In this document: piece after piece, positions 31,771 to 44,000 of the stretch
Numbering within the stretch: the first letter of the stretch is position 1
How the letters are laid out: every line of letters starts with the position of its first letter
DNA from: Saturnia japonica
Lineage: Eukaryota; Arthropoda; Insecta; Lepidoptera; Saturniidae
Direction: 5' to 3'
Length of the DNA: 64,000 nucleotides
Assembly (NCBI GenBank): GCA_033032175.1
Contig: CM065312.1
Span: 20,682,001-20,746,000 of the forward strand
Translations under genes and position numbers: made by a program
The notes under the pieces: model-generated
Database searches by the model: none
Told to the model about the DNA's origin: nothing
Seen by the model: the letters and a program-made list of their open reading frames with translations, nothing else

Positions 31771-32192
31771 TACAAGATGTGTTAAGTACACCTTTATTAC
31801 AACAGAAGCCTTGATGGTATGTGAGAAACGCAATTTTTTACTAAACAGATCTTCAGTTAGAGATAATGTTCATTGTAGAGGGAATATTTTATACCGGTAT
31901 TGTTAAATGCAACATCAACGAGCCGCGATTATTGTCGCCTTGGGAACTAATCCATTAGTTTCAAACAAGTGACGTAGCAAGTGTTGTAACTTATACGTTT
32001 GTTAATATAGTCTCTTGTAATCTAACGATATTAATGTATTACGTACTAGATGGAATGTTTTCAACAATCGCTTTACCATTCGGGTTTGGTTCCGGAACTA
32101 ATTTCAATAAAAGCGAATGAATTACTAATGCCAAACTTTTGTAGGTAATTCGAATAATATATTTTAGTAACAGACAACACATATTGTTATAC

Positions 32193-33085
32193 TAGCTGAC
32201 CCGCGCAACTTCGTCTGCGTCATATAAGTGAGAGATAGAAAGGTTTAGAGAGAGTGGCTCGTAGGCAACGTATTATAATAGGTGCCGCCTGCCTCCCACA
32301 TCATTCTGCTTAATAAAAATGCGCTCGCGGTAATTGATCATTATTTTGCTACCGAGTTGTTTTAAAACTGTGATATCTCCTGATATACTAATTTAAATCA
32401 ATTAATGTAAAGAGCAATTTAGTACAAAATTTACTTGTGATGAATAATGCATTAATTTTCAATAAGGGTAACACCATTTTTATAACACCATGTATATAAA
32501 AAAACCTTCGCAAATGATTTATTATTTTAGAACAAATTTTATTAACATAAAATAGTATATTACGCACCGAGGGAGAAAAGTAGGACATTCACGGCCGCGC
32601 GTATGGTTGTCACCCGAGACGAAGGCGAGGCATGCGCACATTTACCATCTCACCGGGAGAGAATCGGGTACTTTTCTCCCGCGTGACAGGGACTTAAAGT
32701 GAACTTTTCATCCCGGAGGAGAAAAAAAGGTTATATTGAGTAAACCTTAAAAGATAGACATTTGCTATCGCGGATTTTTTTAGAACTTTTATGAGAAATA
32801 ATTTCGTCACAAACGATTGTTGCGTAACTTTAACCATTCCAGCATCGCACGCAGTGGAAGCTCTCAAAAGGAATATATTTCTGTCGTTTTTGCAACCATT
32901 TTCATTGTTGATCCACTCCTATTGGTCGTAGCGTGTTGTTATATAGCCTTATAGCATTCCTCGATAAATGGGTTATCCAACACTAAAATATTTTTTTCCA
33001 TTCAAACAAGTAGTTCCTGAGATTAGCGCTTTTAATCAAACAAATAAACAAACTCTATAGCTTTATTATATTTGTATCGATACAT
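32193..33085 (+). repeat. CTAGCTGACCCGCG repeat, probably interrupted
   Basis: Starts ACTAGCTGACCCGCGCAACT and ends GTAGTTCCTGAGATTAGCGC plus an AAACAAATAAACAAAC tail. Both are parts of one common lepidopteran repeat whose usual length is only about 300 bp. The extra 580 bp (about 32255-32835) includes a GC-rich block with opposed GGGAGAAAAGTA (32569) and TACTTTTCTCCC (about 32670) words and looks like an insertion. No coding capacity. Confidence 0.55.
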
Positions 33086-33624
33086 TTATATTAATAATTT
33101 CATAATTAATAACAAGGCAGTATTGTAGTATAATACATCTAAAATCGTATTACAATTTGTACTTACGCGAAATTTATTTATTACTAGCTGTGCCCCACGG
33201 TTTCATCCGTGTTAATTTTATACGACAAACATCGCCAACATACCAGTGGTGACAATTTTTCATAGTTTGAGTAAAACTATGGACAATTTAATGAGGAATA
33301 AATTACTTTTTAAAATTACAATATAACCTATGTTACTCGCTGATACTGAACTTTATATCGGTGAAAGAAATTTTAAAATCGACAAGTAATTTTAGCATTT
33401 CAAACAAAAAAAAATCTTTCTTTTTTATAATATTGGTATAGAAAATACAGTACTGGCTTAATACGAGTAAATAAATAAGGAAGTATATTTCACTACGTTA
33501 TGCGTATTTTAAAATGTAATTGCTAAAGTAGATTGCTGTTCACTGATTAACTATAATGTTATCATCATGATTACCTATACCTACCTACCTATCCAGTTTT
33601 AACATGTGACTAAACACTAACTCT
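33086..33624. other. AT-rich; short CTAGCTGTGCC repeat end at 33185
   Basis: ACTAGCTGTGCCCCACGGTT at 33184-33203 is another truncated start of the family seen at 29577. Otherwise unrecognised. Confidence 0.45.
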
Positions 33625-33755
33625 GGCTCCACACATTGGCCCCAAAGTTGGAGTACCGCCCATTTGTATTCCCGTCCATAAGCCTCGCGCCGCGCCGCGT
33701 GTGAGAAAATAGTACTTCAATATTGGCACCAAAATTGGGACCAACGTGTGGAACC
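33625..33755. repeat. Short inverted-repeat (MITE-like) element, 131 bp
   Basis: The left arm GGCTCCACACATTGGCCCCA pairs with the right arm, whose reverse complement begins GGTTCCACACGTTGGTCCCA. Arms are about 29 bp with about five differences. A GC-rich centre contains GCCTCGCGCCGCGCCGCG. The minus-strand frame at 33610-33840 is an accident of this composition. Confidence 0.6.
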
Positions 33756-34290
33756 GTTGTATCAACGAAGCAGGACACTGCTTGTATACAGCGCTCGGTT
33801 TTGTTATTTGTGAGCAGTTGGTATTATTATTAAAATTCAAATTAGTAAATGTATGTCAATTCCGAATGATTCGTTGGCACCGAGGTTCGCACCAGCAGAC
33901 ATCGGTCTAACAATTCTAACAAAAAAGCTTTACGCTTCATTGTGAGCGGAACGAGTAATACTTTTCTAGGTTTACGACTTGAGTAAGAGTGTTATTGAAG
34001 CCGACCTAAGTTTTACAGCTTCGTAAAAGTTAGGAAATTGTTGTTTAGATCTTCGGTTCAACTGCTACACAGACCACTTATGACTAGACGTGAGTAACCA
34101 GATATACGCTGTTTTTATATAAAGTATAATATTAATATAATGCGTGAATATTTTAATAATAAAGAAAACTTTATTTTATTTAAGCTCTGAGAAGGCGCTT
34201 ATGAATGCATGTTGCTTATGATGAGCAAGTATATGGTAATAATCTCGAATGAGCTAATCAATACTTTTTGTAACCATACAAGCAATATTT
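33756..34290. other. No gene recognised
   Basis: Nothing recognisable. Confidence 0.4.
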
Positions 34291-34653
34291 TCATTATAAT
34301 ATATTAATACGTGAAGCAAAAACTTTGTACCTCATTATAAGCGTATTGCGTTCACGGAAGACTGTCAGATTTGGCATGGTTAAAGTTTATATGGAGAAGG
34401 AGTGCAGAAAGCTACAATTTATCTATAATATCTGTTACTAATATGTTAAATTAAATAAATTAATACTGCGAATCCTAAACCGACCAGTGCCATTGAACCT
34501 AGACCCCCCAAAATATTAATATTGTCACTCAATGAAAAGTGCCAGCAAGTGATATATTATTCATTGTTTAGGTTCATATTGCAAATGTCAAACAAAAAAT
34601 TGTCGATGATTAAAAAGTCGCTAGTCGAATTTCGATCATTAGGCGACCGCTAG
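34291..34653 (+). mobile_element. Non-autonomous Helitron, Lep1-like
   Basis: Full-length, starts TCATTATAATATATTAATACG and ends GCGACCGCTAG before T; 363 bp. Close in size and in the GACCGCTAG end to the copy at 10565. Confidence 0.87.
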
Positions 34654-34664
34654 TTTTAGTAGAT

Positions 34665-34745
34665 CTAGAGAGGGAATCATTTCCAAACGTCAGTATTATT
34701 CACGTAATTATAAATCATTGGTGGTATCGATCATTAAGGTGGACC
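34665..34745 (-). mobile_element. LINE fragment related to 63245-63720
   Basis: AGAGAGGGAATCATTTCC and ATTATTCACGTAATTATAAA resemble 63378-63440, which lies within the C-terminal part of a LINE on the minus strand. Confidence 0.4.
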
Positions 34746-36251
34746 ATATAATTTAGCCACACGGCAGTGTGTATATTTACACAAAACACTTCGAGATACT
34801 CTTCACCCCTCCATGAGTCAAAAACTATTCGGCCTTACACTTAAAATGTTGTATGTTTAATATATCTCTCGGAGCACTTAGAACCTCAATCTTCACGAAT
34901 AAACCTATTACAGATCTTGAGTTATTAAGGTCTGAAAGGTAAACTTTTTATCATTTACTCATTGACTGAGTCACTTATCCAAAACCACTTCTAGGTGAAA
35001 AGTCAGAAGCTTCAACAAAGTACAATTTTACACTATATAACACTCATATACGACGTTTCCACCTTCTCACTAATGGATGGCGATGTACCTAGTTAGACGC
35101 ACTAGTACTGTATTACCCCAGTTTATATAGGTCATTGGATTATCTATGTTTTAATATAAATGAAATCAAAATACTTCAGAAAAGTGCATTTATTAATTGA
35201 TTTCCAGTTTCAAATTTTATACTAAATAGTACTCTTAATGAATATCACCTACAACAGTATTTCAAGTCGCTCACCAGACACCAACAGATGGCGCTGTGCA
35301 ATTTTTCAAAAAGTATTTATAAAAGCTTAATTATGAAAAAAGTTTCCAAATTCGGTAGAATAACGTTCGGGATAGTTGTCGTTACAGATTAACACTGATA
35401 AAACAGCTGAGATATAATGGTTGCCAAGTTTCATAACTTTAATAGCAGTTCCTGTAACTATACCTGTAGCAGTGTAGCTTACCTTTATAGGTATCGATTA
35501 AAAATTATATCTCTTGTTTTTTTAACATCTTGCAGACCCTCAATAATTATTGAAACATGTAACAAATGTTTTTTTTTTTAATTTCCTGTATTGGTTTATA
35601 TTTATGCACGAACGGGTTACGAAACTCGGTTTGTGAGCCGGTAGCTCTCTTCTAAGTGGCGCAAGCTCGCTCATCCTAGTCATTCATTAGAATGTCTAGA
35701 CTCGTGGAAAGTAACGGTTGTAACACACCAAGACATCAAATTGGAAACTACGTTCATAAAACTTCTTTCTATTCCTAATTTTAATATATCTCCCTTAATT
35801 CTTCATAAAAAGTAATGATTCAAACGTAGGTTTAAATTTGATGTTTCTTGTTGTTGATTAAAGATAGACAAATACTATATTAAAATTAAAGTTTTTATTA
35901 AAAAAAGTACTTAAACCCTTTCTCATTACAAATGCCATCTGTTGGTGGATCCATAAATTACGCTTAAACGGCTGAACGAATTGCAATGAAATTTGACATA
36001 GAAGTAATTAAAGACATGTTTTTCTTTATTTTATCACTGAGGGAATAAATCGAGCACCAGCTAGCCGGCTACAAATAATTATAATCCTCAAATAATCACG
36101 TTTAATTTTATTTTATCACACGAAAACCTATACAAAAGTTGGTAAAGAACTAATTATAATAGATATTTTGGGTAGTACTTCAGTTGAACGATCCAAAAAC
36201 AGTATCGACTGGCATTTGATGAGAGTTTCGTCACAGTTTCTCTTGATCTTA
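34746..36251. other. Mostly unrecognised; repeat core at about 35950-36068
   Basis: AAACGGCTGAACGAATTGCA and GAAATTTGACATAGAAGTAA near 35968 belong to the same interspersed family as 30208-30512, ending at CAGCTAGCC about 36065. No gene elsewhere. Confidence 0.45.
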
Positions 36252-36492
36252 AGTGGCCAATGACAGTAACATGCTAAGCCTAGTGGGAGGATTGGCTCTC
36301 AAGTGCAGCTGCCGGAACACACCTATAGATGCTTCATGACATATTTTCACCTTGAGGATGCTTTAACTTGAACCCTGCTATGGTTTCATCACAACGTTCT
36401 CTTTCACCGAAAACTCAGGCTCATGGCAGGGATTTGCAACTCACGTCGATGGACGCGATATCCGTACATGCTACCACTGGACCATCATTGCT
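36252..36492 (-). mobile_element. tRNA-derived SINE, family S2
   Basis: Contains ATGCTAAGCCTAGTGGGAGG, AGTGCAGCTGCCGGAACACA and CTCTTTCACCGAAAACTCAGG in order. On the minus strand the head reads GGTCCAGTGGTAGCATG, an A-box-like segment. The plus frame at 36368-36553 is not a gene. Confidence 0.7.
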
Positions 36493-37119
36493 GATGAAAT
36501 ATAGGACTACGACATCTTATGAAGTCGTTAATATTTATATACATATTATATAAAATATGTTATAACTTACAGTACTCAGTGTGCACACGTCCTAAATGTA
36601 GCAACTCTCTCGAGATGCCGAGAACAATTTTAACTAGTCATTTGTCCACTTTGCAAATAAACGGTTGACTTTCTTGCATAATTTCCTACACTCCATGTTC
36701 ACGACCAGCGCTCTTATTAACTGAATAGTTTATAGTTAAAGGATCGTTTGGCCGATCCTATTAATTAAAAATGCAGCTCAGCGTTTGAATTATTGCTGTA
36801 TTTATTTTGTCGCTAGTAACCGATTACAGAATAATATATCTTCCTGTCAGTCAGTGACAGATGTCTTCTTTACTTTTTCAAGACCTGAAAGTCAGCCTAT
36901 CATAAACAAAATAGAATGTGGCTGAAATAAGAAGTATTTACTGTGATAAGTCGCCACATAGTTATATTTTTTTGTCGCATTTAGTGGAGGGTAAATACGA
37001 AAGCTGCGCCGCGCGCTTTATGTGACGGAAACGCGGCATTATGAAGTTAGCCATCAGTGATAATATTGTAAATCAATTTACTGACTCTTTGGAGGAAATC
37101 TGGCTCATCACAAAAAAAA
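36493..37119. other. No gene recognised
   Basis: Nothing recognisable. Confidence 0.4.
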
Positions 37120-37200
37120 ATCAGTAATGTGTGAGAATCGAACCCGCGATCTCTCAGCTCAATAGTAGGACTTTACTACCACCGCTCTACGAGCCCTGTC
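37120..37200 (-). mobile_element. tRNA-like SINE head
   Basis: On the minus strand: TCGTAGAGCGGTGGTAGTAA, then GAGATCGCGGGTTCGATTCT, giving A- and B-box-like elements about 35 bases apart. No paired acceptor stem was found, so it is scored as a SINE head and not a tRNA gene. Confidence 0.5.
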
Positions 37201-37250
37201 TGACTGATGTAGGCCAAATCATCCTTCGACAATATTACCACTAATACCAA

Positions 37251-37609
37251 TCTATATAATAATACGTGAAGCAAAAGATTTCTAACCCTTTTTAAGCGTA
37301 TTGCGTGCACGGAAGACTGTGAGATTTAGCATGGTTAAAGTTTATATGGAGAAGGAGTGCAGAAATTTCAAATTTATCTATAATATCTGTTACTAATATA
37401 TTAAATAAAATAAATTAATACTGCGAATCCTAAACCGACCAGTGCCATTGAACTTAAACCCCCCAAAATATTGACATTGTCATTCAATGAAAAGTGACAA
37501 CAAGTGATGCAGATAATATTCATTGTTTATGAATACTGTAAATGTCAAACAGAAAATAGTCCACTATTAAAAAGCGCTGGTCGAATTTCGAGCTTAGTGC
37601 GATTGCTAG
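37251..37609 (+). mobile_element. Non-autonomous Helitron, Lep1-like
   Basis: TCTATATAATAATACGTGAA at the start, TGCGATTGCTAG before T at the end; 359 bp. First of three copies within 2.3 kb. Confidence 0.87.
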
Positions 37610-38545
37610 TATTATAAAATACATAAATATGTTTCATAAACTAACTACAAAGAAACAAACACACTTATAGACACAGACATCGTTTGATTATGTGTCATCA
37701 TTTGAATACTTTAGAATAACAGGAAAACATAACAAGACAATTAATAAAAAATTTTAATTACTAAAGCTATAGAGTTTCTATGATTTTAATTGTTTAACAC
37801 GAAAACATTTTAAATTCATTAAATCGTTTTTAAAATAATAACTTGGAAAATTCGAACATTAATTCATCCATTAAAAATATGTAGTTATTTCTAAAAAGTA
37901 AAAAATTAAATAATCGTTTATTTATCAGTAAATTGTGTAACAATTATTTAGCAAAACCAGAAGTTGATAATGCATTTATATTCCGTAAGAATTAATTGTC
38001 GGTTTCGTGTTATGTAAAATATTATTCGAGATTTGTTGTTACATATTTTATTGATTGAGATAAAATTTAAATGTTTGGCCTGTATATTTATTTAGCAACT
38101 ATTGACTCGTCCTGGATTTGTCCGGGTACACTATTAATTTTAATTGATGTAGTAACAGTTAAATTATTTTTTTCGCCCCTATATATCTGAGTCCCTCCCG
38201 CGTCAAAACACCAACACCAAACTCCAAAATACTTAATTTTTCGCACGAGAGTTCTTAATTTGCGATAACTGCTAAGATATTAAATTAAAATATATACTGT
38301 AAAGGGAAAATATGTTCTAAATTAAATAATTAAAATAATATACAATTAAGTGACATCATTTAGTAAGCCAACAACACTGAGCTGACTTTGGCAACCAGAT
38401 CACGGAAGACGACCATGCCCAGAAGTGCTGAGAGAAAACAAGAGTCACGGGGCGAGGGTCGTCTTAGAAAGAGCCTTGTCAGGTTTCCTACTTATAAATT
38501 TGAAATTTGCATTATACTTTGTTATGTTTTATTCGTTTAATATTA
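37610..38545. other. AT-rich; repeat piece at about 38098-38225
   Basis: GACTCGTCCTGGATTTGTCC and CCTATATATCTGAGTCCCTC with AACACCAACACCAAACTCCA resemble a common lepidopteran interspersed repeat. No gene. Confidence 0.4.
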
Positions 38546-38911
38546 CTAGCGATCACCCTAAGGTCGAAATTCGACCTGCGACTTTTTGATCATAGACTAT
38601 TTTCTGTTTGACATTTGCAGTATTCATAAACCTAAACAATGATTATTATCTACATCACTTGATGTCACTTTTCGTTGAGTGACAATGTCAATATTTTGGG
38701 GAGTCTAAGTTCAATGGCACTGATCCATTTAGGATTCGGAGTATTAATTTATTTTATTTAATATATTAGTAACAGATTTTATAGATAAATTTTAGCTTTC
38801 TGCACTCATTCTCCATATAAACTTTAACCATGCCAAATCTCACAGTCTTCCGTGCACGCAATACACTTAAAATGGGTTAGAAAGCTTTTGCTTCACGTAT
38901 TAATATATAGA
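38546..38911 (-). mobile_element. Non-autonomous Helitron, Lep1-like (minus)
   Basis: Begins CTAGCGATCACCCTAAGGTC with palindrome GGTCGAAATTCGACC and ends TTAATATATAGA, the reversed TC end; 366 bp. A and T flank it in the expected arrangement. Confidence 0.88.
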
Positions 38912-39170
38912 TACTATCCGCTTAAGGTGAAAATAAACAAAATGAGTAAACCTGAGAAGATAGATCAATCCAATAGGGCTTCAATAAGTATTACCCTCAG
39001 TCCGTAATTATGATTTGATATTACCTAACTTCGAGGTAATTCGAAGAAAGATTACATCTCCATTCGTAGTTACTCTAGCGATTGCAAGATTCTTGTAGAT
39101 TTTATCATGTCGCTGTAAGAGGTCATCGGTTCACACTCCTATTCAACTATATGTGCGTCTTTGAATGACC

Positions 39171-39522
39171 TCTATATATTTATATATTAATACGTGTAGC
39201 AAAAGTTTTCGGTACCTTTTTAAGCGTATTGCGTGCACGGAAGACTGTGATATTTGGCATGGTTAAAGTTTATATGGAGAAGGAGTGCAAAAAGCTAAAA
39301 TTTATCTATAATATCTGTTACTGATATATTAAATAAAATAAATAAATACTGCGAATCTTAAGATAAGTGCCACTGAACTTAGACCCTCCAAAATATTGAC
39401 ATTGTTACTCAATGAAAAGTGATGATATATCATTGTTTAGGTTGATACTGCAAATGTCAAACAGAAAATAGTCTATGATCAAAAAGTCGCTGATCGAATT
39501 TCGAGCTTAGGACGATCGCTAG
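39171..39522 (+). mobile_element. Non-autonomous Helitron, Lep1-like, expanded 5' end
   Basis: Starts TCTATATATTTATATATTAA, with eight extra bases in the 5' TA-rich part, and ends GGACGATCGCTAG before T. About 20 bp are missing from the middle (GTGATGATATATCATTG region). Confidence 0.85.
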
Positions 39523-39554
39523 TTCTACTAGATAAGCAATTTCAAACAATTGCA

Positions 39555-39850
39555 ATGATAGCTCAGTGGGTAGAGTTTACGGACACCGCGTCGGTCGACG
39601 TTCGTTCGAATCCCTACAATGAACCTGGGCTTTCGGTGAACCCAAACTTCATGATGAAACCATAATCGCATGATGGTAGGGCATTTTCAAATGCCTGCCT
39701 GGCTAGCTACCACCCTCAAGTTAAAAAATATGTCGCCAAATACCCATAACTGTGTTCTGGCAGCTGCACTTGAGCGCCAGTTCCCCCATTAATCTTAGAA
39801 TGTCATCAAATCAGCTTAGATTGTGGTGATAGCGTTAAAATTATGAATGA
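39555..39850 (+). mobile_element. tRNA-derived SINE, family S2, best head
   Basis: The head GATAGCTCAGTGGGTAGAG is A-box-like and TTCGTTCGAATCCC is B-box-like, with about 40 bases between. The tail contains CCTGGCTAGCTACCACCCTC and GGCAGCTGCACTTGAG. It starts 33 bp after a Helitron. Confidence 0.78.
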
Positions 39851-40500
39851 AGGGTATTTAAAAAAAACTATGGTGAAAAAGCCCGACATAATGATTCACT
39901 TATTTGAGTCGCCCTTCGGTATTAGCCGCTGCATATCTAGTTTCTGTTTATGCAAGCCAGCATGACAGCTGCGACTGGCGTTGGGTTATTGATCACTCGA
40001 CTAGCTGCTGTTTTTAGATTGTACTGCTTTTAACATTAGGTAAGATCTTTCTAAACTGTCACTCTAAGCAGATACTTTTATTTACGAGACATATTATTTT
40101 GTAATAAACTATTTAAATACTTAAAATAAAGTTTAAACGTAGATATAAATCACTTCGATGAATACAACCCGTATGAAACGATTTTTAGAATATGTTCTAT
40201 AATGCAGTTTTCACAATTCCATAATGCGGGGGAATCTCGCTTATGGGCAAATTACTATTTGAGGTTATAACAAATATTTATTGCTCTTTCATTGCAATCA
40301 ACGCGTCTATTGTAACTTAGATGCACTGGTCTGTCATTGTTACTGGTATCTAAGCATCGGAATCGCCTCCCTTTTCTTTTATCATTTTTATTCGTTTATT
40401 CGAAAGCAGGACGCAAACGCTTAACGCTTAGTTAGTGCTTAATATTACATCATCCTAAAAACCAATACTTATGAATTAAAATAAATAGAAGTGCCCATTT
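39851..40500. other. No gene recognised
   Basis: Nothing recognisable. Confidence 0.4.
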
Positions 40501-41036
40501 GTAATGTCAAAATAGCAGATTTTATTAAACACATATGAAAGTATATAGTATATAGGTTACTCATGAGAAAAAAAACCCAATTTTTTAAAATTTGTTTGTT
40601 TGATCCGGCTTATTTCCGAAACAGTTGAACCAATTCTGACGGGACTTTCACTATCAGATAGCTGATTTTATAAGGAGTAACTTAGGCTACTCTTATTTTA
40701 CAAAAATAATTAGGGTTCCGCTCAATGAAAAATCAATTCGGAGAAACGACGATTTTGCCGTGTAAATGGCTTACGCTGAGTAAACCATAAGAGATATATC
40801 AAATTAATTATTACATCATAATTTTAGAACTTAATAACTGTGCTCCCGAGGATGACTTATATGCAATTTTATGTACATTTATGTGCCGTAAGCGAGTCAA
40901 AGGGTATAAAAGATCTACGAAAAAGTTACCGACAGCATAAATCTATCATCTATGGAGCGGGGATAATACGATTCGCGCGTGTGCCCGATCGACGGAGCGG
41001 CATTCTGTAGTCCATACGAGTGCAGCCGCGAGCATA
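40501..41036 (+). repeat. Interspersed repeat R-D, long copy
   Basis: Matches the two halves around the gypsy element (49185-49211 and 53390-53768). Shared blocks are CATATGAAAGTATATA, CAGATAGCTGATTTTATAAG, GGAGTAACTTAGG, and near the end GCATTCTGTAGTCCATACGA with a CCGCGAGCATA end. Text such as TTTGATCCGGCTTATTTCCG followed by ACCAATTCTGACGGGACTTT is typical of a widespread insect repeat. Non-coding. Confidence 0.65.
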
Positions 41037-44000
41037 GTTATTTTCCTAATAATTTTTTTTCTTGACGCGATGCCTATGTATCATCCTATTTCTTAGTCCT
41101 TTTCTATAGAAAACTAAACGTACATGATACATTCCTAATTCCGGTTTGAGTTAATAATCTGCAATATTTAAGTCTCTTATAGTGTGATTATAATTTTGAA
41201 ATATCAATAGTAATTGATATTATTTTTAAGAATGCAAATGTTATATGATTTTTTAATATATATCTACTAAATTTTAAAACTCCATAATACGTTATGTACT
41301 TTATTACATAAATAACTATTATATTATTTTATATATTTCTATTGTATGTAGTTATTGAAGTTGCTAAAACCTTATAAATAAACGTCAACGTCTCGTTGTC
41401 TGTCTGTATGATAATTGAGAAATATAGGCTGTTAATCTTTTCTTACGGAGATTATTTCGCTTGATAATCTTTTGTACGTATATTATCTAAGGATTAACCT
41501 AAATTGGCTAAGTTAAATCTATTGCGTTTGATTTCTTATATAACTTTTTAAGTAGACTTCAGTTTTTTATATGCAAATATATTTAAGATCGGTTTTTCCC
41601 GCTAATTCATTTACATTTTTTTCAGTTTCCAGTCTACCTTTATGTCAAATTTCAATGCAATCGATTCATGGCTTAGTTATGCAAAAGGACAGATAGATAC
41701 AGAGTTATTACTTGTTTATAATATTAATGTGGAAAATCTTCGCCCAGGTATATTCACCTAAGTTGTAGATAGTAAGCTAGGTGTAATATAAGATTTATTG
41801 GTAACAAAATTAACTGACGGTGAAGTAAAACATGGTGGGGAAACCTTTAAGCGAGAAAATAGTCTCGGAGAGCCATCATTTTTCTGGAAAATACAAAGTA
41901 TAGATTACTTCATTTAGGTGTTTGAAATTGCCAATAAACAGTCGGCGTAGTGATTGCTTTGCTTTCAGACATAGTTCTAAAACAAATATTTAATGAACTT
42001 ACCAATATTAACATGTTTGTTATACGCATTGAAGCGAATGTTCAACCAATACCCTTAGGTTAATAGATTTACATTTGTAATGTTTTGCGGTGAAGGACTT
42101 CAATATAAGGACTGTCATGAAGCGATGTAGATGGCTATCGAGCTTATGATCGAGATTAGGAGGATCACGGTCCGCAACACATTGAAAGAATAGGTAGGTT
42201 TTAACAGAAATCTGTTGCTGCCACGCTGTGGCCGTATAACCGAATAAAGCGCAAGAAAGACAACAACAGTAGATTATAACAATATATTAAACCGATGTAA
42301 AAAAGGTGAATCCATATTTTCGTATTGTTTTCTCCTCAAAAATTGGACCGATTTATTTTTTCGATTAAAAAGGGCTTTGAGTATGCCTTTATGTTTTTTA
42401 TTTTGTTTCTTACTTCCTGAATCTTCTTTTCTGTATTACTGAAATTGAACGTATAACTGGAGACTTTTAGTAGTTTTAGAAGGCAACAAACTTAGTATAT
42501 TGATTAAAATGTATATTGCAGAAAATAAAAATATTTGCTTTAGGGCCAATTTTTCAATTAACAGATAACTTACTTTACCTGAGAAATAGTTTTTAAACTT
42601 TGACAGACTCTCCAAACATTGTCCGTAAACACATAAACAAAGTGAACACAAAGTTATCTATCTTACGATAGAAAAATTATTATCTAGGGATAAAAGAGAC
42701 GAATACGATTGTATGGACTAAGCGCCGCTCACATTTTCTTTTGAAAAAATCTACACTTCCATTCCTTCCATAGTTGAATGAAATACAGATGATCATTTAG
42801 AAAATTCTCGAAAAATTTTTTAAAATAGCTTCCACGCTACGATATATTCCCTACTCATTAAGATTGAAATAATTTGATAAGCAACGTAAATTGTTACCTC
42901 ATTTAACTCACAAAGCAGATGACACAATTAAGTAATAATACATCAAAATGAAATCCCTTTTATAGCGGCATTGAGTGACTTTCATATTTCCACATTCGTG
43001 TGCAACATTTTGACCTTTACCAATCCATCGATATATAACCGTAAACAATTTAATTTATACTGTACATTACATTTATTGCGTTCTATACATCTACAAATTC
43101 TCTAGATGGGTAGGTAATAAATATTTACAGAGTACAAACTTCATAGCTTTTTTGAAAATTAAAAAGTAAGTTGGTAAATACGGATTGAAACAGTAATCGT
43201 AAGTGGTCTCATAAAGTTGATCTCTTTAACCTCCACCTTCAATGACCCCAGGAACAACCAATATCATTAGTTGAATCCAATTCAAATAAAGTTGTTAATT
43301 GAGACCCTGCGAAGAAGCTTATGAACCTTTGAAAGACTGAGGACCCGCTCGCTAATTTAGTACTTCGCAAGAATAAATCATCAGCTTCACAAACGCAAAT
43401 TCAGATTATGATTCTACGATATGGTTGGTACATAATATCAGTTTGCCTGCTATCTGTTTGCTCGTGTGGATACCCAAATAGATAACATATAGTTTTATTA
43501 AATAACAAGCGCATTGAAGAAATGGTAATAAAATGTATAATTTTTGTATATTTAAGATTTTGTGTTTGAAGTTATGAAAATAAATATTTTATTGTTAATT
43601 ATATTTAAAAAATTACTTTACACAAAATGTCTTAAATCAGCAGGTCTCGAACTATTGACCACTCATATTGTACATACAACATTGCGTACAAATCTGGTCG
43701 TCACTCAGCTATGATAATTCGACAACGATCATGGTTTTAAAAATCAGTGCTTGACATTAACCGTGTATATTTTATCTCATTCTCTCGCAGGCTAAATCCT
43801 ATAGATGTATGTTAAGTAACTGCGGCTCCCCGCGCTACACCGTGACTGAGCGAGGTAGGTGTTGTAGGGGGTATAATTTAATTGCGCTATGGAACGTGCG
43901 TGCGCCAATACAACCCCAATAAACTGTATATTTTTCTATTGTAAATTCATTAAAAATTATCAAGTAGCACAAATTCTCTCATTCTAATCTTTACTAAAAG

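Noticed and set aside
37120..37200. Possible minus-strand tRNA gene with GGGTTCGATTCTC
   Set aside because: Acceptor and anticodon stems do not pair by eye; scored as a SINE head.
39555..39630. Possible tRNA gene (GATAGCTCAGTGGGTAGAG with GTTCGAATCCC)
   Set aside because: No matching acceptor stem, and the same sequence continues into a repeated SINE tail found at three other sites.
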